DNA of 42,501 nt from an uncultured bacterium (GCA_913009415.1 CAJVYM010000008.1:1-42501); one strand, 5' to 3'. Shown: positions 27,252 to 37,337, numbered from the stretch's first letter. Program-made: numbers and translations. The notes: generated from the sequence alone by a model not told the origin.

Positions 27252-29612
27252 ATGAACAAACGTATTGAGCGGTTGCTGCAGGAGAGCCGGGATGCTATCC
27301 CGCGGGTGAGCGCTGAGCGGGCTCGCTTGCTGACGGAGTTCTATTCTAGCTCCAAGGCGTTGGGGCATTCTGTTCCCGTGACGCGAGCGCTGGCATTCTC
27401 CTATCTGCTAGCAAACAAGTCGATCTTCATCGGTGATGGTGAACTGATCGTCGGTGAGCGCGGCCCCGCACCCAAATCGACGCCGACCTACCCTGAACTG
27501 TGCAGCCACTCCGCGGACGATCTGCGTTTGCTCGACACGCGCCTGCGCACGCCGTTTGCCGTGAGTGAGGATGCGTTCACCACGCTGACCGAGGAAGTGA
27601 TCCCGTTCTGGCGGGGTCGCTCGATGCGTGAGAAGGTGTTCGCCGCGATGACATCGGAGTGGCAGCAGGCGTTCGACGCCGGTGTATTCACCGAGTTTAT
27701 GGAGCAACGATCCCCCGGGCACGCCGTCCTCGATGACAAGATTTACCACCACGGCCTGCTCGACTTCATCAAACGGATCGAGGACGTACGCGCACGGATC
27801 GACTGGAAGAGCGATCCCCGTGCCTACGATGAGGATGAAGAGCTGTACGCGATGAAAATCTCCGCCGAAGCGATGATCAATCTTGCCGAGAGGTACGCCG
27901 ATCTGGCAAGGGAGATGGCAGAAAGGGAACAGGATCCCCGCAGGCGCGATGAGCTAGCAAGCATAACAGAAGTATGTGAGTGGGTACCCGCGCACGCTCC
28001 ACGGAGCTTCTGGGAGGCGATCCAGATGTACTGGTTCGTCCATCTGGGGGTGGTGATCGAGCTGAACAGTTGGGACTCGTTCAACCCCGGGCGTCTCGAT
28101 CAACACTTAAGTCCGTTCTACGAGCGCGAGCTCGCTTCCGGGACGCTCACCCGCGATCAGGCAAAGGAACTCCTCGAGTGTCTGTGGATCAAGTTCTCCA
28201 ACCAGCCGGCTCCGCCAAAGGTGGGGATCACCGTGGAACAGAGCGCCACGTACAACGACTTCGTCCTCGTCAACACCGGCGGGCTGACCGAGAACGGGGA
28301 GGATGCGGTGGACGAGGTCTCCTACCTCATCCTGGATGTGATCGGGGAGATGCGCCTTCCGTTCAGCGGCTCCTGCATCCAACTGAGCAAGAAGAACCCC
28401 AATCGCTTCCTCAAGGCAGCGCTGCGCGTGGTGCGCAAGGGGTTTGGTCAGCCCTCGATCTTCAACACCGATGCCATCGTGCAGGAGTTCCTGCGCGCGG
28501 GGAAGAGCATCGAGGATGCGCGAAACGGCGGGCCGAGCGGGTGCGTGACGATCAGCGCATTCGGCAGGGAGAGCTGCGTCCTCACCGGATACATGAACTG
28601 GCCAAAGATCCTGGAGATCGCGCTGCACAACGGGATTGATCCGCGCAGCGGAGAGATGGTGGGAATCGAGACCGGCGATGTGCGCGAGTTTAAGAGCTTC
28701 GATCAGCTGTTCTCCGCCTACCGCAAGCAGCTTGAGTACTTCATCGATCTGAAGATAGCCGGTAACAGCACGATCGAGCGGCTGTACTCACGAGAGATGC
28801 CCGCCCCGTTCCTCTCGCTCCTTGTCGATGATTGCATTACGCGTGGGCGTGATTACAACGACGGCGGACCGCGCTACCCGACGACCTACATCCAAGGGGT
28901 CGGCTTGGGGACGACGACTGATGCACTGTCGGCGATCAAAGAGCGCGTGTTCGAAAAAGCTGATCTCTTGCTTGCCGACCTGGTACGCGCGCTCGATAAC
29001 AACTTTGATGGCGCAGAGGGACTGCGTAAGCGCCTTGCCGCATCGCCGGCGTTTGGAAACGACGACGATCGCGCAGATGACATTGCACGGGCAATCTTCG
29101 ATGCCTACTTCGAAGCGATCGATGGTCGCGCGAACACAAACGGCGGCTCCTACCGGATCAACCTTCTCCCGACGACCGTACACATCTACTTTGGGAGGAT
29201 GGTCGGGGCGACGGCGAACGGTCGCGCCGCCGGCACGCCACTCTCCGATGGGATCTCACCCAGCCAGGGGGCGGACACGCGCGGTCCGACCGCGGTCGTG
29301 CGCTCGATGGGAAAGATCGACCATGTCCGTACCGGCGGCACGCTCCTAAACCAGAAGTTCCTCCCCTCAGTCCTTGCCGATGACAGCGGGATCGACAAGC
29401 TGGCGGCCCTCGTGCGCACGTACTTTCGCTACGACGGGCACCACATCCAATTTAACGTTGTCGGCGTCGACACCCTGCACGATGCCAAGCTCCATCCGGA
29501 GGCGCACCGCGACCTCATCGTTCGCGTCGCTGGATACAGCGACTACTTCAACAACCTCGGCCCGGGCTTGCAGGATGAGATCATCGCCCGCACGGCTCAC
29601 GAGGAACTCTAG
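27252..29612 (+). CDS. glycyl radical enzyme, PFL-like family
   Basis: 786 aa; C-terminal RVAGYSDYF glycyl-radical motif; putative active-site Cys in GGPSGCVTISAFGRESC; adjacent activase. Confidence 0.92.
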   Translation: MNKRIERLLQESRDAIPRVSAERARLLTEFYSSSKALGHSVPVTRALAFSYLLANKSIFIGDGELIVGERGPAPKSTPTYPELCSHSADDLRLLDTRLRTPFAVSEDAFTTLTEEVIPFWRGRSMREKVFAAMTSEWQQAFDAGVFTEFMEQRSPGHAVLDDKIYHHGLLDFIKRIEDVRARIDWKSDPRAYDEDEELYAMKISAEAMINLAERYADLAREMAEREQDPRRRDELASITEVCEWVPAHAPRSFWEAIQMYWFVHLGVVIELNSWDSFNPGRLDQHLSPFYERELASGTLTRDQAKELLECLWIKFSNQPAPPKVGITVEQSATYNDFVLVNTGGLTENGEDAVDEVSYLILDVIGEMRLPFSGSCIQLSKKNPNRFLKAALRVVRKGFGQPSIFNTDAIVQEFLRAGKSIEDARNGGPSGCVTISAFGRESCVLTGYMNWPKILEIALHNGIDPRSGEMVGIETGDVREFKSFDQLFSAYRKQLEYFIDLKIAGNSTIERLYSREMPAPFLSLLVDDCITRGRDYNDGGPRYPTTYIQGVGLGTTTDALSAIKERVFEKADLLLADLVRALDNNFDGAEGLRKRLAASPAFGNDDDRADDIARAIFDAYFEAIDGRANTNGGSYRINLLPTTVHIYFGRMVGATANGRAAGTPLSDGISPSQGADTRGPTAVVRSMGKIDHVRTGGTLLNQKFLPSVLADDSGIDKLAALVRTYFRYDGHHIQFNVVGVDTLHDAKLHPEAHRDLIVRVAGYSDYFNNLGPGLQDEIIARTAHEEL

Positions 29613-29732
29613 AATTGAGTGGTTAAATGATTGAGAGATCGGGGAAACCGCCGCTGCCAGCGATTTTGCTAGAAAAAGGCTCACGTGATGTAGTAAACTC
29701 CCGGCTCAATTACAGATACAAAGGGAGTAGCG

Positions 29733-31010
29733 ATGGTCAAGGTTAGATTTGCCCCCAGCCCTACGGGGTATCTGCACGTCGGCGGTGCGCGCACGGCGCT
29801 GTTTAACTGGTTGTATGCACGCAATCAAGGCGGCACCTTCGTCCTGCGGATCGAGGATACCGACCAGGAGCGCTCCACGCAGGAATCGATCGATCAGATC
29901 GTGGAGGCGATGACCTGGCTAGGTCTCGATTGGGACGAGTACTACCGGCAGACGGATCGCACGGATGTGCACCTTGAAGCGGCGAAGAGCCTTCTTGAAA
30001 ACGGGAGCGCCTACGAGCAGGACGGGGCGTGGTGGTTCAAGGTCCCAGCGGGGGAGACGGTGGTGCACGATCTCCTCGCCGGCGATGTCACGTTTAATCA
30101 CGATCAGATCAAGGATTTCGTGATCCGGCGCTCCGATGGGACGTTCGTCTACAACTTCGTCGTTGTGATCGATGATGCCGACATGGAGATCACGCATGTC
30201 ATCCGCGGGGACGACCATCTGACGAACACTCCAAAGCAGATCATGCTCTACCGCGCGCTCGGTCGGAAGCCGCCAAAGTTCGCCCACCTGCCGATGATCC
30301 TCGGTCCGGACCGCACACGCCTCTCCAAACGGCACGGGGTGACTTCCGTGTTGGAGTACAGGAGGCGGGGATTCCTCCCGGAGGCGATGGTCAACTTCTT
30401 CGCTCGCCTCGGTTGGTCGCACGGCGATCAGGAAGTCTTTACCCGCGACGAGCTGGTAAAGCTGTTCAGCCTCAAGCGCACCGGCAGCTCCGCTGCTATC
30501 TTCGATGAGGAGAAACTGCGCTGGCTTAATCAGCAGCACATGAAGCTCGCTGACCCGTCTCGATTGGTTGACCTCGTGCGCCCGTTCGTCATTGAGTCGG
30601 GGCAAGTGACAGAGGAGATGTGGAACGCTGCGGGCGATGAACGCCTGACGCTGAGTGCTGAGCTCCTGCGCCACCGATGCCACACGCTCATCGATTTAGC
30701 GAGTATGATGTTAGTTCTGTTTCCGGTGGAGATAGAGGTGGAAGATGAAATAGCGCTTGACGATCGGCAGAAGGAGATCATCGCTTCGATATGCGATGGT
30801 TTCTCGCAGGCCTTGTCGTTCTCGCACAGTGACGTGGAGAGGCTGCTGCACGCGATGCTCGCCGAGCAAGGTGCCAAGTTGAAGGACGTAGCGCATGCGA
30901 TACGCGTCACTACAACCGGCCGCGCGGTCGGTCCTGGATTGTACAATATACTCTCGGTCATCGGAAGTGAAATCGTTGTCGCGCGGCTGCGCGACCTTAT
31001 TCGGAGGTAA
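29733..31010 (+). CDS. gltX: glutamate-tRNA ligase (short form)
   Basis: 425 aa; RFAPSPTGYLHVGGARTALFNWLYAR, LRIEDTDQERST, RLSKRHGVTSV. Confidence 0.92.
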   Translation: MVKVRFAPSPTGYLHVGGARTALFNWLYARNQGGTFVLRIEDTDQERSTQESIDQIVEAMTWLGLDWDEYYRQTDRTDVHLEAAKSLLENGSAYEQDGAWWFKVPAGETVVHDLLAGDVTFNHDQIKDFVIRRSDGTFVYNFVVVIDDADMEITHVIRGDDHLTNTPKQIMLYRALGRKPPKFAHLPMILGPDRTRLSKRHGVTSVLEYRRRGFLPEAMVNFFARLGWSHGDQEVFTRDELVKLFSLKRTGSSAAIFDEEKLRWLNQQHMKLADPSRLVDLVRPFVIESGQVTEEMWNAAGDERLTLSAELLRHRCHTLIDLASMMLVLFPVEIEVEDEIALDDRQKEIIASICDGFSQALSFSHSDVERLLHAMLAEQGAKLKDVAHAIRVTTTGRAVGPGLYNILSVIGSEIVVARLRDLIRR

Positions 31011-31013
31011 TAA

Positions 31014-32162
31014 ATGTTTCGTATTTCTACTGTTTTAGCTACAGCAATCGTCACGATGTTCTCCGTCGTACTCATCGCTTCCACAGGGGACCTTGTGTAC
31101 GTTGATTCGATCCTCGATCTGACCACAGGCTACTATCCACAAGCAGCACAGCTCTCATCCAAACCGCTCACTGGGTTGACCGAACCGTCCTACTCTGGCA
31201 CGCCGATGTACGCCACGCTCACGCTCGCCGGTACAAGCTATGCGATCGTCATCGATCAGGATGGAAGCAAGGGAAAGCTCTACGTAGACGTTAATGGGAG
31301 CAAGACGCTAAAGCCCATTGACTGGACGCAGCAGCTTCGGGACGGAGGATACCTGACGAGCGTGTCATTTGATATCCCGACCGATCACAGCACACGCCCG
31401 TATCGCCTCTTCCTCATGTGGAATCCATCAACGCCGACCGCGATCATCTACTTCCGCGATAACTACATGGCTGGTCAGATCGAGCTCGGTGGCGTTACCT
31501 ACAAGATGGCGATCATCGATGAGAATAGCGATGGCCTGTTTGATGACCTCGATCACGATCAGCTTTTAATCGACATCGACCAGGATGGAAAGCTTCTGGC
31601 AAGCCGTGATTCCCACGAGCGGTACCGACTCGATGCTCCGTTCAACATCGACGGCACGGTCTACGAAGCGACGAGCGTCTCTCCAGATGGCTCGCAAATT
31701 GTGATCGATAAGTCGGATAAGTGGGTCGATGAGAAGCTCCCGCTTGCAGTCGGCTTCGCGGCCCCGGACTTCTCGGTCAAAGACTCAAATGGGAAGGATC
31801 TTTCTATCTCCTCACTCAAGGGGAAGATCATCGTTCTCGATTTCTGGGCGAGCTGGTGCGCTCCCTGTCGTGCTACGCTTCCGAACGTGGAGCAAATTTC
31901 CAAGGACTTCGCCGATCGTGGCGTGGTTGTGATCGGGATCGACCTCGATCGCAACGAGGATGCGTTCAAGGGCACCGTTTCTTACTTCGGTCTCACCTAT
32001 CGGCAGGCATTCGATGGTTCCGAGGGGAAGGTATCGTCACTCTACCGCATTTCCGGGATACCGATGACTTATGTCATAGGTCGCGATGGGATCATTCGCG
32101 GCAAGGATCTACGTGGTGACGCCCTCAAGGCGGAGATAGAGAAGCTCATCAACGGTAAGTAA
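31014..32162 (+). CDS. secreted TlpA-like thioredoxin/redoxin domain protein
   Basis: 382 aa; IIVLDFWASWCAPCRATLPNVEQISKDF; N-terminal signal. Confidence 0.87.
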   Translation: MFRISTVLATAIVTMFSVVLIASTGDLVYVDSILDLTTGYYPQAAQLSSKPLTGLTEPSYSGTPMYATLTLAGTSYAIVIDQDGSKGKLYVDVNGSKTLKPIDWTQQLRDGGYLTSVSFDIPTDHSTRPYRLFLMWNPSTPTAIIYFRDNYMAGQIELGGVTYKMAIIDENSDGLFDDLDHDQLLIDIDQDGKLLASRDSHERYRLDAPFNIDGTVYEATSVSPDGSQIVIDKSDKWVDEKLPLAVGFAAPDFSVKDSNGKDLSISSLKGKIIVLDFWASWCAPCRATLPNVEQISKDFADRGVVVIGIDLDRNEDAFKGTVSYFGLTYRQAFDGSEGKVSSLYRISGIPMTYVIGRDGIIRGKDLRGDALKAEIEKLINGK

Positions 32163-32178
32163 ACAACAAGGGGAATCG

Positions 32179-33183
32179 ATGATCCGCAGCCAGACGAGCG
32201 TATTGTTGCTGATAACGATACTCGGGATCATTCTCTTCGCTTGCGTGGCCGTTGGGCAGGAGCCGATCCTATCGTTCACGGTCCTCCCGACAAAGGTGGA
32301 GATAGCTCCCGGGGAGACGGCGCCCTTGGTGCTATCAATCGACAACAAATCGCTGCATCCGGGGGATGACATCGCGGTGAGCCTGACCGGTGCGGATGGG
32401 TTCTCACTCGATCCGGCACCGGCGGATATCAAGGTAATTAAACCGTTCGGCAAGGCCGCGCTCAACATAAACCTTGTTGCCTCCCCCGATGTGGCTATCG
32501 GAACGCACGATCTCAAGTTACAGGTGATCTACACGTACTGCATCGATGTGAGCTGTTTTCAGATCGTCGATGAAGTGAATGTTCCCGTGTTGGTGACCAC
32601 AATCTTGCTCGGTCCGGCCACGATGAAGAAGGCAAGGCGTATCCCCCCCTGGGTGATCCCCATGATTGGGGTAATTCTCCTACTCGGGGCGATCCTGCTA
32701 TGGCAGTACGCCGGCATGCGCGTTCCCATGTACGTCGCCCTGTCTTTGTTCATCGTCGGTGGCCTCGCCTATGGCGTGATGCTCGGCCAGCACGAACAGG
32801 CACAGGGGATCGCCGCCGTGCTGTGCACATCGTGTATAGGGATAGAAGAGTCTCAACACGAGGAACCTGTCTTATCCCAGGATGCTCTGTCTGTTCTCGG
32901 AGGGCTCGATACGGATCTGAAACTGATCGTATTCTACGCTCCCTGGTGCCACTCCTGCCCCTATGCGGAGAAGATGGTGAAGGACATGGCGAAGGTAAAT
33001 TCGCACATCACCTACAAGTTTGTCAACGTAGATACGAACAGGGACCTGGCCGCCTCCAACGGGGTGATCCGCAACCAGCGGACCATAGTTCCAGCGATAG
33101 TGCGTGTCGATACCGGCAAGATCATCTTCGGTATCGACCATCTGGAGGAGCGCCTGCTCGATCTATTAGGGGTAGGCTCGTGA
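32179..33183 (+). CDS. membrane protein with C-terminal thioredoxin-like domain
   Basis: 334 aa; signal, two TM segments (IPMIGVILLLGAILLWQYAG; MYVALSLFIVGGLAYGVML), then LIVFYAPWCHSCPYAEKMVKDMAKVN. Confidence 0.8.
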   Translation: MIRSQTSVLLLITILGIILFACVAVGQEPILSFTVLPTKVEIAPGETAPLVLSIDNKSLHPGDDIAVSLTGADGFSLDPAPADIKVIKPFGKAALNINLVASPDVAIGTHDLKLQVIYTYCIDVSCFQIVDEVNVPVLVTTILLGPATMKKARRIPPWVIPMIGVILLLGAILLWQYAGMRVPMYVALSLFIVGGLAYGVMLGQHEQAQGIAAVLCTSCIGIEESQHEEPVLSQDALSVLGGLDTDLKLIVFYAPWCHSCPYAEKMVKDMAKVNSHITYKFVNVDTNRDLAASNGVIRNQRTIVPAIVRVDTGKIIFGIDHLEERLLDLLGVGS

Positions 33184-33995
33184 GGCTAGCGTTGATGCGG
33201 CGGATCAGCCAGGGATTCGGGATCCTCCTCGGCTTGTTCGGGTTCACGGGAATCGGGATGACGCACATCATATTCCCGGGGCTGCACTGCTATGCCTGCC
33301 CCCTCTCGGTGACGATTTGTCCGATCGGCCTGATGCAGAATCTCGTGATCTATGGCACTGTCCCGTACTTTTGGGTAGGGACTATCGTCGCTTACGGCCT
33401 CGTCCTTGGACGCGGATTCTGCGGCTGGTTCTGCCCGTTCGGCACGTTAAACGACCTCCTTTCGTTCAATAAAGTGCGCATCGTCAGGGGCTTTTCCTAC
33501 ACCAAGTATGCGGTGCTCATTGGGACGATCGTCGCTGCGTGGGCATTTGCCGATACGATGTTCTGCAAGCTGTGTCCGGCGGGGGGGCTCGAAGCGTCGA
33601 TCCCATACCTGTTCCTCGGGATTGCCTCAGTGAACCGCCCGTTCATTATCCACATGATCACACTGGGCTTTGTGCTCATCGGGATGGTATTGATTTCCCG
33701 ATTCTGGTGCCGCTACTTATGCCCGATGGGGGCGCTCCTATCGCTGTTCAACCGGGTGAGCTTCTTGCACCTGAAGCTCGATAGCAATCGCTGCTCGCGC
33801 TGCACTGTGTGCACTGATGCTTGCCCGATGGGATTGAAGCCATACGAAGACTACGATGACCACAACTGCACAAAGTGTGGCGAGTGCACGAGCGTCTGTT
33901 CGCTCGACGCGCTGACGCTCACCTTTTCTCCACAGATGCCACGCTTACACAGGGATGAGAACTATGTCCCCGAGCGTATCAAGATCGATACATAA
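33180..33995 (+). CDS. NapH/CcoG-like 4Fe-4S membrane ferredoxin
   Basis: GTG at 33180 overlapping the preceding stop (the ORF-track start at 32700 is inside the upstream gene); CYACPLSVTICPIG, GFCGWFCPFG, RFWCRYLCPMG, CSRCTVCTDACPMG, CTKCGECTSVC. Confidence 0.85.
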   Translation: MRLALMRRISQGFGILLGLFGFTGIGMTHIIFPGLHCYACPLSVTICPIGLMQNLVIYGTVPYFWVGTIVAYGLVLGRGFCGWFCPFGTLNDLLSFNKVRIVRGFSYTKYAVLIGTIVAAWAFADTMFCKLCPAGGLEASIPYLFLGIASVNRPFIIHMITLGFVLIGMVLISRFWCRYLCPMGALLSLFNRVSFLHLKLDSNRCSRCTVCTDACPMGLKPYEDYDDHNCTKCGECTSVCSLDALTLTFSPQMPRLHRDENYVPERIKIDT

Positions 33996-35176
33996 ATTAT
34001 CCCAGCGATAAATATCGCCAGGGTAAGGGCGATGGCGATCCCAGATGCCGCTTGTGTCTTCGATGAACCGATCGTGTAGGCGGCGATTTCATAGCCGCGC
34101 GGTGTTCCCGGACTTGCCGGGTCCTCCGCCCATACCTCCCACGTCCATGTCCCCGCGTCCTCCCCGGCAGTGGTCGATTTGTTCAACACGAGCGTTCCGT
34201 TCGAGAATGAGCGCGGCGATGGGTAGAAGCTGTGCTTCTCCTGCGTGTAGTGGAGATTGGTATCCGGTTGTGATCTGTAGTAGGCATAGCTCGCGTTACC
34301 GTGCGGATCGATGACGCGAACGTAGAGCAGAACAGGCGTGTTGGGCTCCACCCCGGTTATCTTAAGCGAACGCACCTGCGTAACGCCGGATTTGACCGTG
34401 CCGCTTGGGGAGAACGAGAGGGAAAGGTGCAGGTTACTAAGCCGTAAAGAAGGGACGATCCCCGCGACGACAACGTAGCGATCGATCGTGTAGGACCCAA
34501 ATGTACCATGATCGAGGGTCGTTCTCACACCGGATGGATCGGTTTTATCGCGGTTGTACGGATCGATGATCGTGTACGTAGCCCCTCTCTTTCCCGTGAT
34601 CACCACCCAGTGGCAGTCCTCAGTCTGCGTCGTCGAGCCGTGGCAGTGGCTTCCCCAGTGTACGCCGCTGATGACCGGATACCCCTGGGCAAGAGAACGA
34701 TCGATCGTCCACTCCGCCGTGCTATCGAGACCGTGCTTGCTGTGGTTGACGTACTGAGTTATCGAGATCTGAGGTGGAAGATGCGTCCACTCCAGGCAAC
34801 AGGAACCGGTGTCGCTCCCGCACTTTCCGTACCCCCCGTGCGTCTTTAGCCAATCGTTTAGTATCCCTGGGTCCATCCCCGTGCGTGTCGTGTCGGTGCA
34901 CGACGATTCGCGCGGTATAGAGAAGCTGACGTTGTAGTAGTCGAGGACCATGGCAAAGGCCGTGATCAGACAACCGTCGCTGTCAATGCTGTCCTGGCAC
35001 CCGCCAGTCCCCATCCCGCAGTCGCCCCAGTAACCGTTCGGTCCACGATACGCTTGGTTAAACGCGGGAACCTTGGCGGGAAGAGCGATGTCTCCTTGGG
35101 CAAAAACGGGCGAGAGGAGGAGAAAAGTGAGAGTTACTGCTACCAGAAGAACCGCTAATCCGTTATTGGGCTTCAC
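33962..35176 (-). CDS. secreted C39-like cysteine peptidase family protein with C-terminal TM anchor
   Basis: GTG start at 35176 (VKPNNGLAVLLVAVTLTFLLLSPVFAQ); DSDGCLITAFAMVLDYYNV, CHWVVITGKRGATYTIIDPYNRD, C-terminal hydrophobic segment. Confidence 0.7.
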   Translation of the reverse strand: MKPNNGLAVLLVAVTLTFLLLSPVFAQGDIALPAKVPAFNQAYRGPNGYWGDCGMGTGGCQDSIDSDGCLITAFAMVLDYYNVSFSIPRESSCTDTTRTGMDPGILNDWLKTHGGYGKCGSDTGSCCLEWTHLPPQISITQYVNHSKHGLDSTAEWTIDRSLAQGYPVISGVHWGSHCHGSTTQTEDCHWVVITGKRGATYTIIDPYNRDKTDPSGVRTTLDHGTFGSYTIDRYVVVAGIVPSLRLSNLHLSLSFSPSGTVKSGVTQVRSLKITGVEPNTPVLLYVRVIDPHGNASYAYYRSQPDTNLHYTQEKHSFYPSPRSFSNGTLVLNKSTTAGEDAGTWTWEVWAEDPASPGTPRGYEIAAYTIGSSKTQAASGIAIALTLAIFIAGIIYVSILIRSGT

Positions 35177-36537
35177 TCCTTCTCTGCCTTCTCCTTTGTG
35201 ACACCGCCCTGCGTTGCCACCTGCTTGATGTTGCGCGCGGCGAGCAGCCCGCTCACTGCGGAGTAGACGATCCCTCGGCAATGTCCTGATGCATCGCCAG
35301 CGACGTAGAATCCGGGGATAGCGGTCTCCATCGCTGGGCTCACCGGATAGCGAGTGTCGTAGAATTTGATCTCCGGTGCGTAGATGAACGTGTTATCCGC
35401 GGTGAGTCCGGGAATGATGTTGTTGAGCTGTTCCAACCCCTCAATCAGGTTCACCACAACGCGGTCGGGAAGAGCCATCGAGATGTCCCCCGGGGTGACG
35501 TCGGTAAGCGTAGGGGAGATCGTCGCCCGGCGAAGGCGATCGGCGGTCGAGCGATGACCGTTCTTCAGGTCCTTCAACCGCTGGATGATCGGGCGACCGC
35601 CGCCGATCGTCGTCGCCAGTTTCGCGATCGCTCGGCCGTACTCAGTGGTGTCCTCCACCGGATCGGTCAGCTCGATGTGGGAGAGCAGAGCGAAGTTCGT
35701 ATTCTCCGTCTTGTCGTCATTCTCCGCGTGTCCGTTCACCAGCGTGAAATCGTCGTAGCTCTCCTTGACGACAAACCCGCGCGGATTGGTACAGAATGTA
35801 CGCACCATGTCATCGTAGGTAGCAGTCCGCACGCGCAGCTTGGCGTCGTACATCACCTGTTCTATCTGTGTGTAGATCTCAGCGGGAAACTCCACGCGCA
35901 CGCCGACGTCGATCGGTCCGTATTCCGTGAGGATGCCCAGTTTGCTTGCCTCCTCACGCAACCAATACGCACCGGCGCGGCCGGGCGCGGCGAGGACGTA
36001 GCGCGCCTCGATCTGTTCACTCCCCGAGAGGATGAAAAGATCGCCCCTGCGAGAGATGTGCTCGATGCGGTTCTCAAGCGATGTTAGAACTCCGTGATCC
36101 AGGAGGTGATGATAGAAGCGGTCGATGATCTGGCGAACGTGTGATGTCCCCATGTGACGCTGACGGCCACTGATGAACTCGATTCCATAGCGGCTGGCGT
36201 CCTGCTTGAGCGCGGCGAGCGCCTGCTGGTCCTCCCCCGAGTACTTGTCCGGTGCGCCAAAGGCAGTGAACGTGTCGTCCACCCGATCGATGTAGGATTG
36301 AATTACGGCCTCGTCCTGGCCGATGCTCGCCGGATCGCCACCGATCTTCGAGGTCAGATTTAGCTTGCCATCGGAGAACGCCCCCGCCCCGCCGACGCCA
36401 AAGCAGATGTGCTTTCGAACGCTGGGCTCCATGCCGCGATCGATGAGGAGAACATCGAGGCCGCTATCAATTAGCTCTTTGGCGGCGAACAGCCCAGCCG
36501 GCCCGGCTCCGATTATTGCTACGTCCACTCGTTTCAT
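35173..36537 (-). CDS. NAD(P)/FAD-dependent oxidoreductase (COG2509-like)
   Basis: 454 aa; VAIIGAGPAGLFAAKELIDSG, GVGGAGAFSDGKLNLTSKIGG, GFYVAGDASGHCRGIVYSAVSGLLAARNI. Confidence 0.9.
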   Translation of the reverse strand: MKRVDVAIIGAGPAGLFAAKELIDSGLDVLLIDRGMEPSVRKHICFGVGGAGAFSDGKLNLTSKIGGDPASIGQDEAVIQSYIDRVDDTFTAFGAPDKYSGEDQQALAALKQDASRYGIEFISGRQRHMGTSHVRQIIDRFYHHLLDHGVLTSLENRIEHISRRGDLFILSGSEQIEARYVLAAPGRAGAYWLREEASKLGILTEYGPIDVGVRVEFPAEIYTQIEQVMYDAKLRVRTATYDDMVRTFCTNPRGFVVKESYDDFTLVNGHAENDDKTENTNFALLSHIELTDPVEDTTEYGRAIAKLATTIGGGRPIIQRLKDLKNGHRSTADRLRRATISPTLTDVTPGDISMALPDRVVVNLIEGLEQLNNIIPGLTADNTFIYAPEIKFYDTRYPVSPAMETAIPGFYVAGDASGHCRGIVYSAVSGLLAARNIKQVATQGGVTKEKAEKE

Positions 36538-37259
36538 AGAAGAATCCCCCGAAGTTCTGTAACATCGGTGATAATATCATCTGCAATTCTCTCCTGCGGC
36601 TCCTCTTCACCATCCGGATTGACCCACACAGAGAACATACCCGCATCGTTTGCCCCGATTATATCCATTTCATAAGAATTGCCCACGTAGAGCGCCTTAT
36701 CAGCAGGAGCGTTTACCACCTGCAACAGCCTGGCAAAGAGGCGCGGGTCCGGTTTGTGAATTCCCACGTCTCCCGAGACGATGATCGTATCGAAGTATCC
36801 TTCGAGGCCCAGTAGCTTGATCTTCTCCCACTGCATGTCGCTCGGGCCATTGGTCAATAGGCCAAGGGTGTACTTCTCGCGCAGGTCTTTGAGGAGAGGC
36901 ACTACCCCGTCAATGAGGACGAGCGATTCCGTACGCAGCGCGATGTACACGTCCGAGAGCCTGTGCGCAAGCTCATTGTCATCGATGCCGTGCTCGGAAA
37001 GCAGGCTGATCCAGATTCGTTCGCGCAGCGAAGTCGTGCTGTCACGATCTTCCTGCAGCTCGTACCACAGGTCGGCGTAGCGATCCGCGGCAAGCGATAA
37101 ATCTCCGATTAAACTTACTGAAGCCCCGCCATGCTGCAGCGCGTCAGCCATCGCGCGTTCGATGTTTATGGCATAATGGCAGAGGGTCCCGTCGAGATCG
37201 AAGACGACGGCGGACAAGGCCCGATCCTGCAGTGGTTGAATGACTCTATCGATGAGCAT
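36534..37259 (-). CDS. HAD-family hydrolase
   Basis: Likely ATG 37259 (MLIDRVIQPLQDRALSAVVFDLDGTLCHY); LLTNGPSDMQWEKI, KPDPRLFARLL, YVGNSYEMDIIGANDAGM. Confidence 0.88.
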   Translation of the reverse strand: MLIDRVIQPLQDRALSAVVFDLDGTLCHYAINIERAMADALQHGGASVSLIGDLSLAADRYADLWYELQEDRDSTTSLRERIWISLLSEHGIDDNELAHRLSDVYIALRTESLVLIDGVVPLLKDLREKYTLGLLTNGPSDMQWEKIKLLGLEGYFDTIIVSGDVGIHKPDPRLFARLLQVVNAPADKALYVGNSYEMDIIGANDAGMFSVWVNPDGEEEPQERIADDIITDVTELRGILL

Positions 37260-37337
37260 ATCCTCTATAAAGGTAACGTGGTTTGACAACTGCCAGATCT
37301 TAGGCAGTGCTGGGGGCAAAATCAAGGGAGATCGAAA

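Noticed and set aside
27980-28639. 219-aa plus-strand ORF inside the GRE gene
   Set aside because: Out-of-frame shadow of the 786-aa GRE, low-complexity Arg/Gly-rich.
32700-33180. N-terminal extension of the ferredoxin ORF in the track
   Set aside because: Overlaps the thioredoxin-like gene in another frame; GTG 33180 gives a sensible N-terminus.
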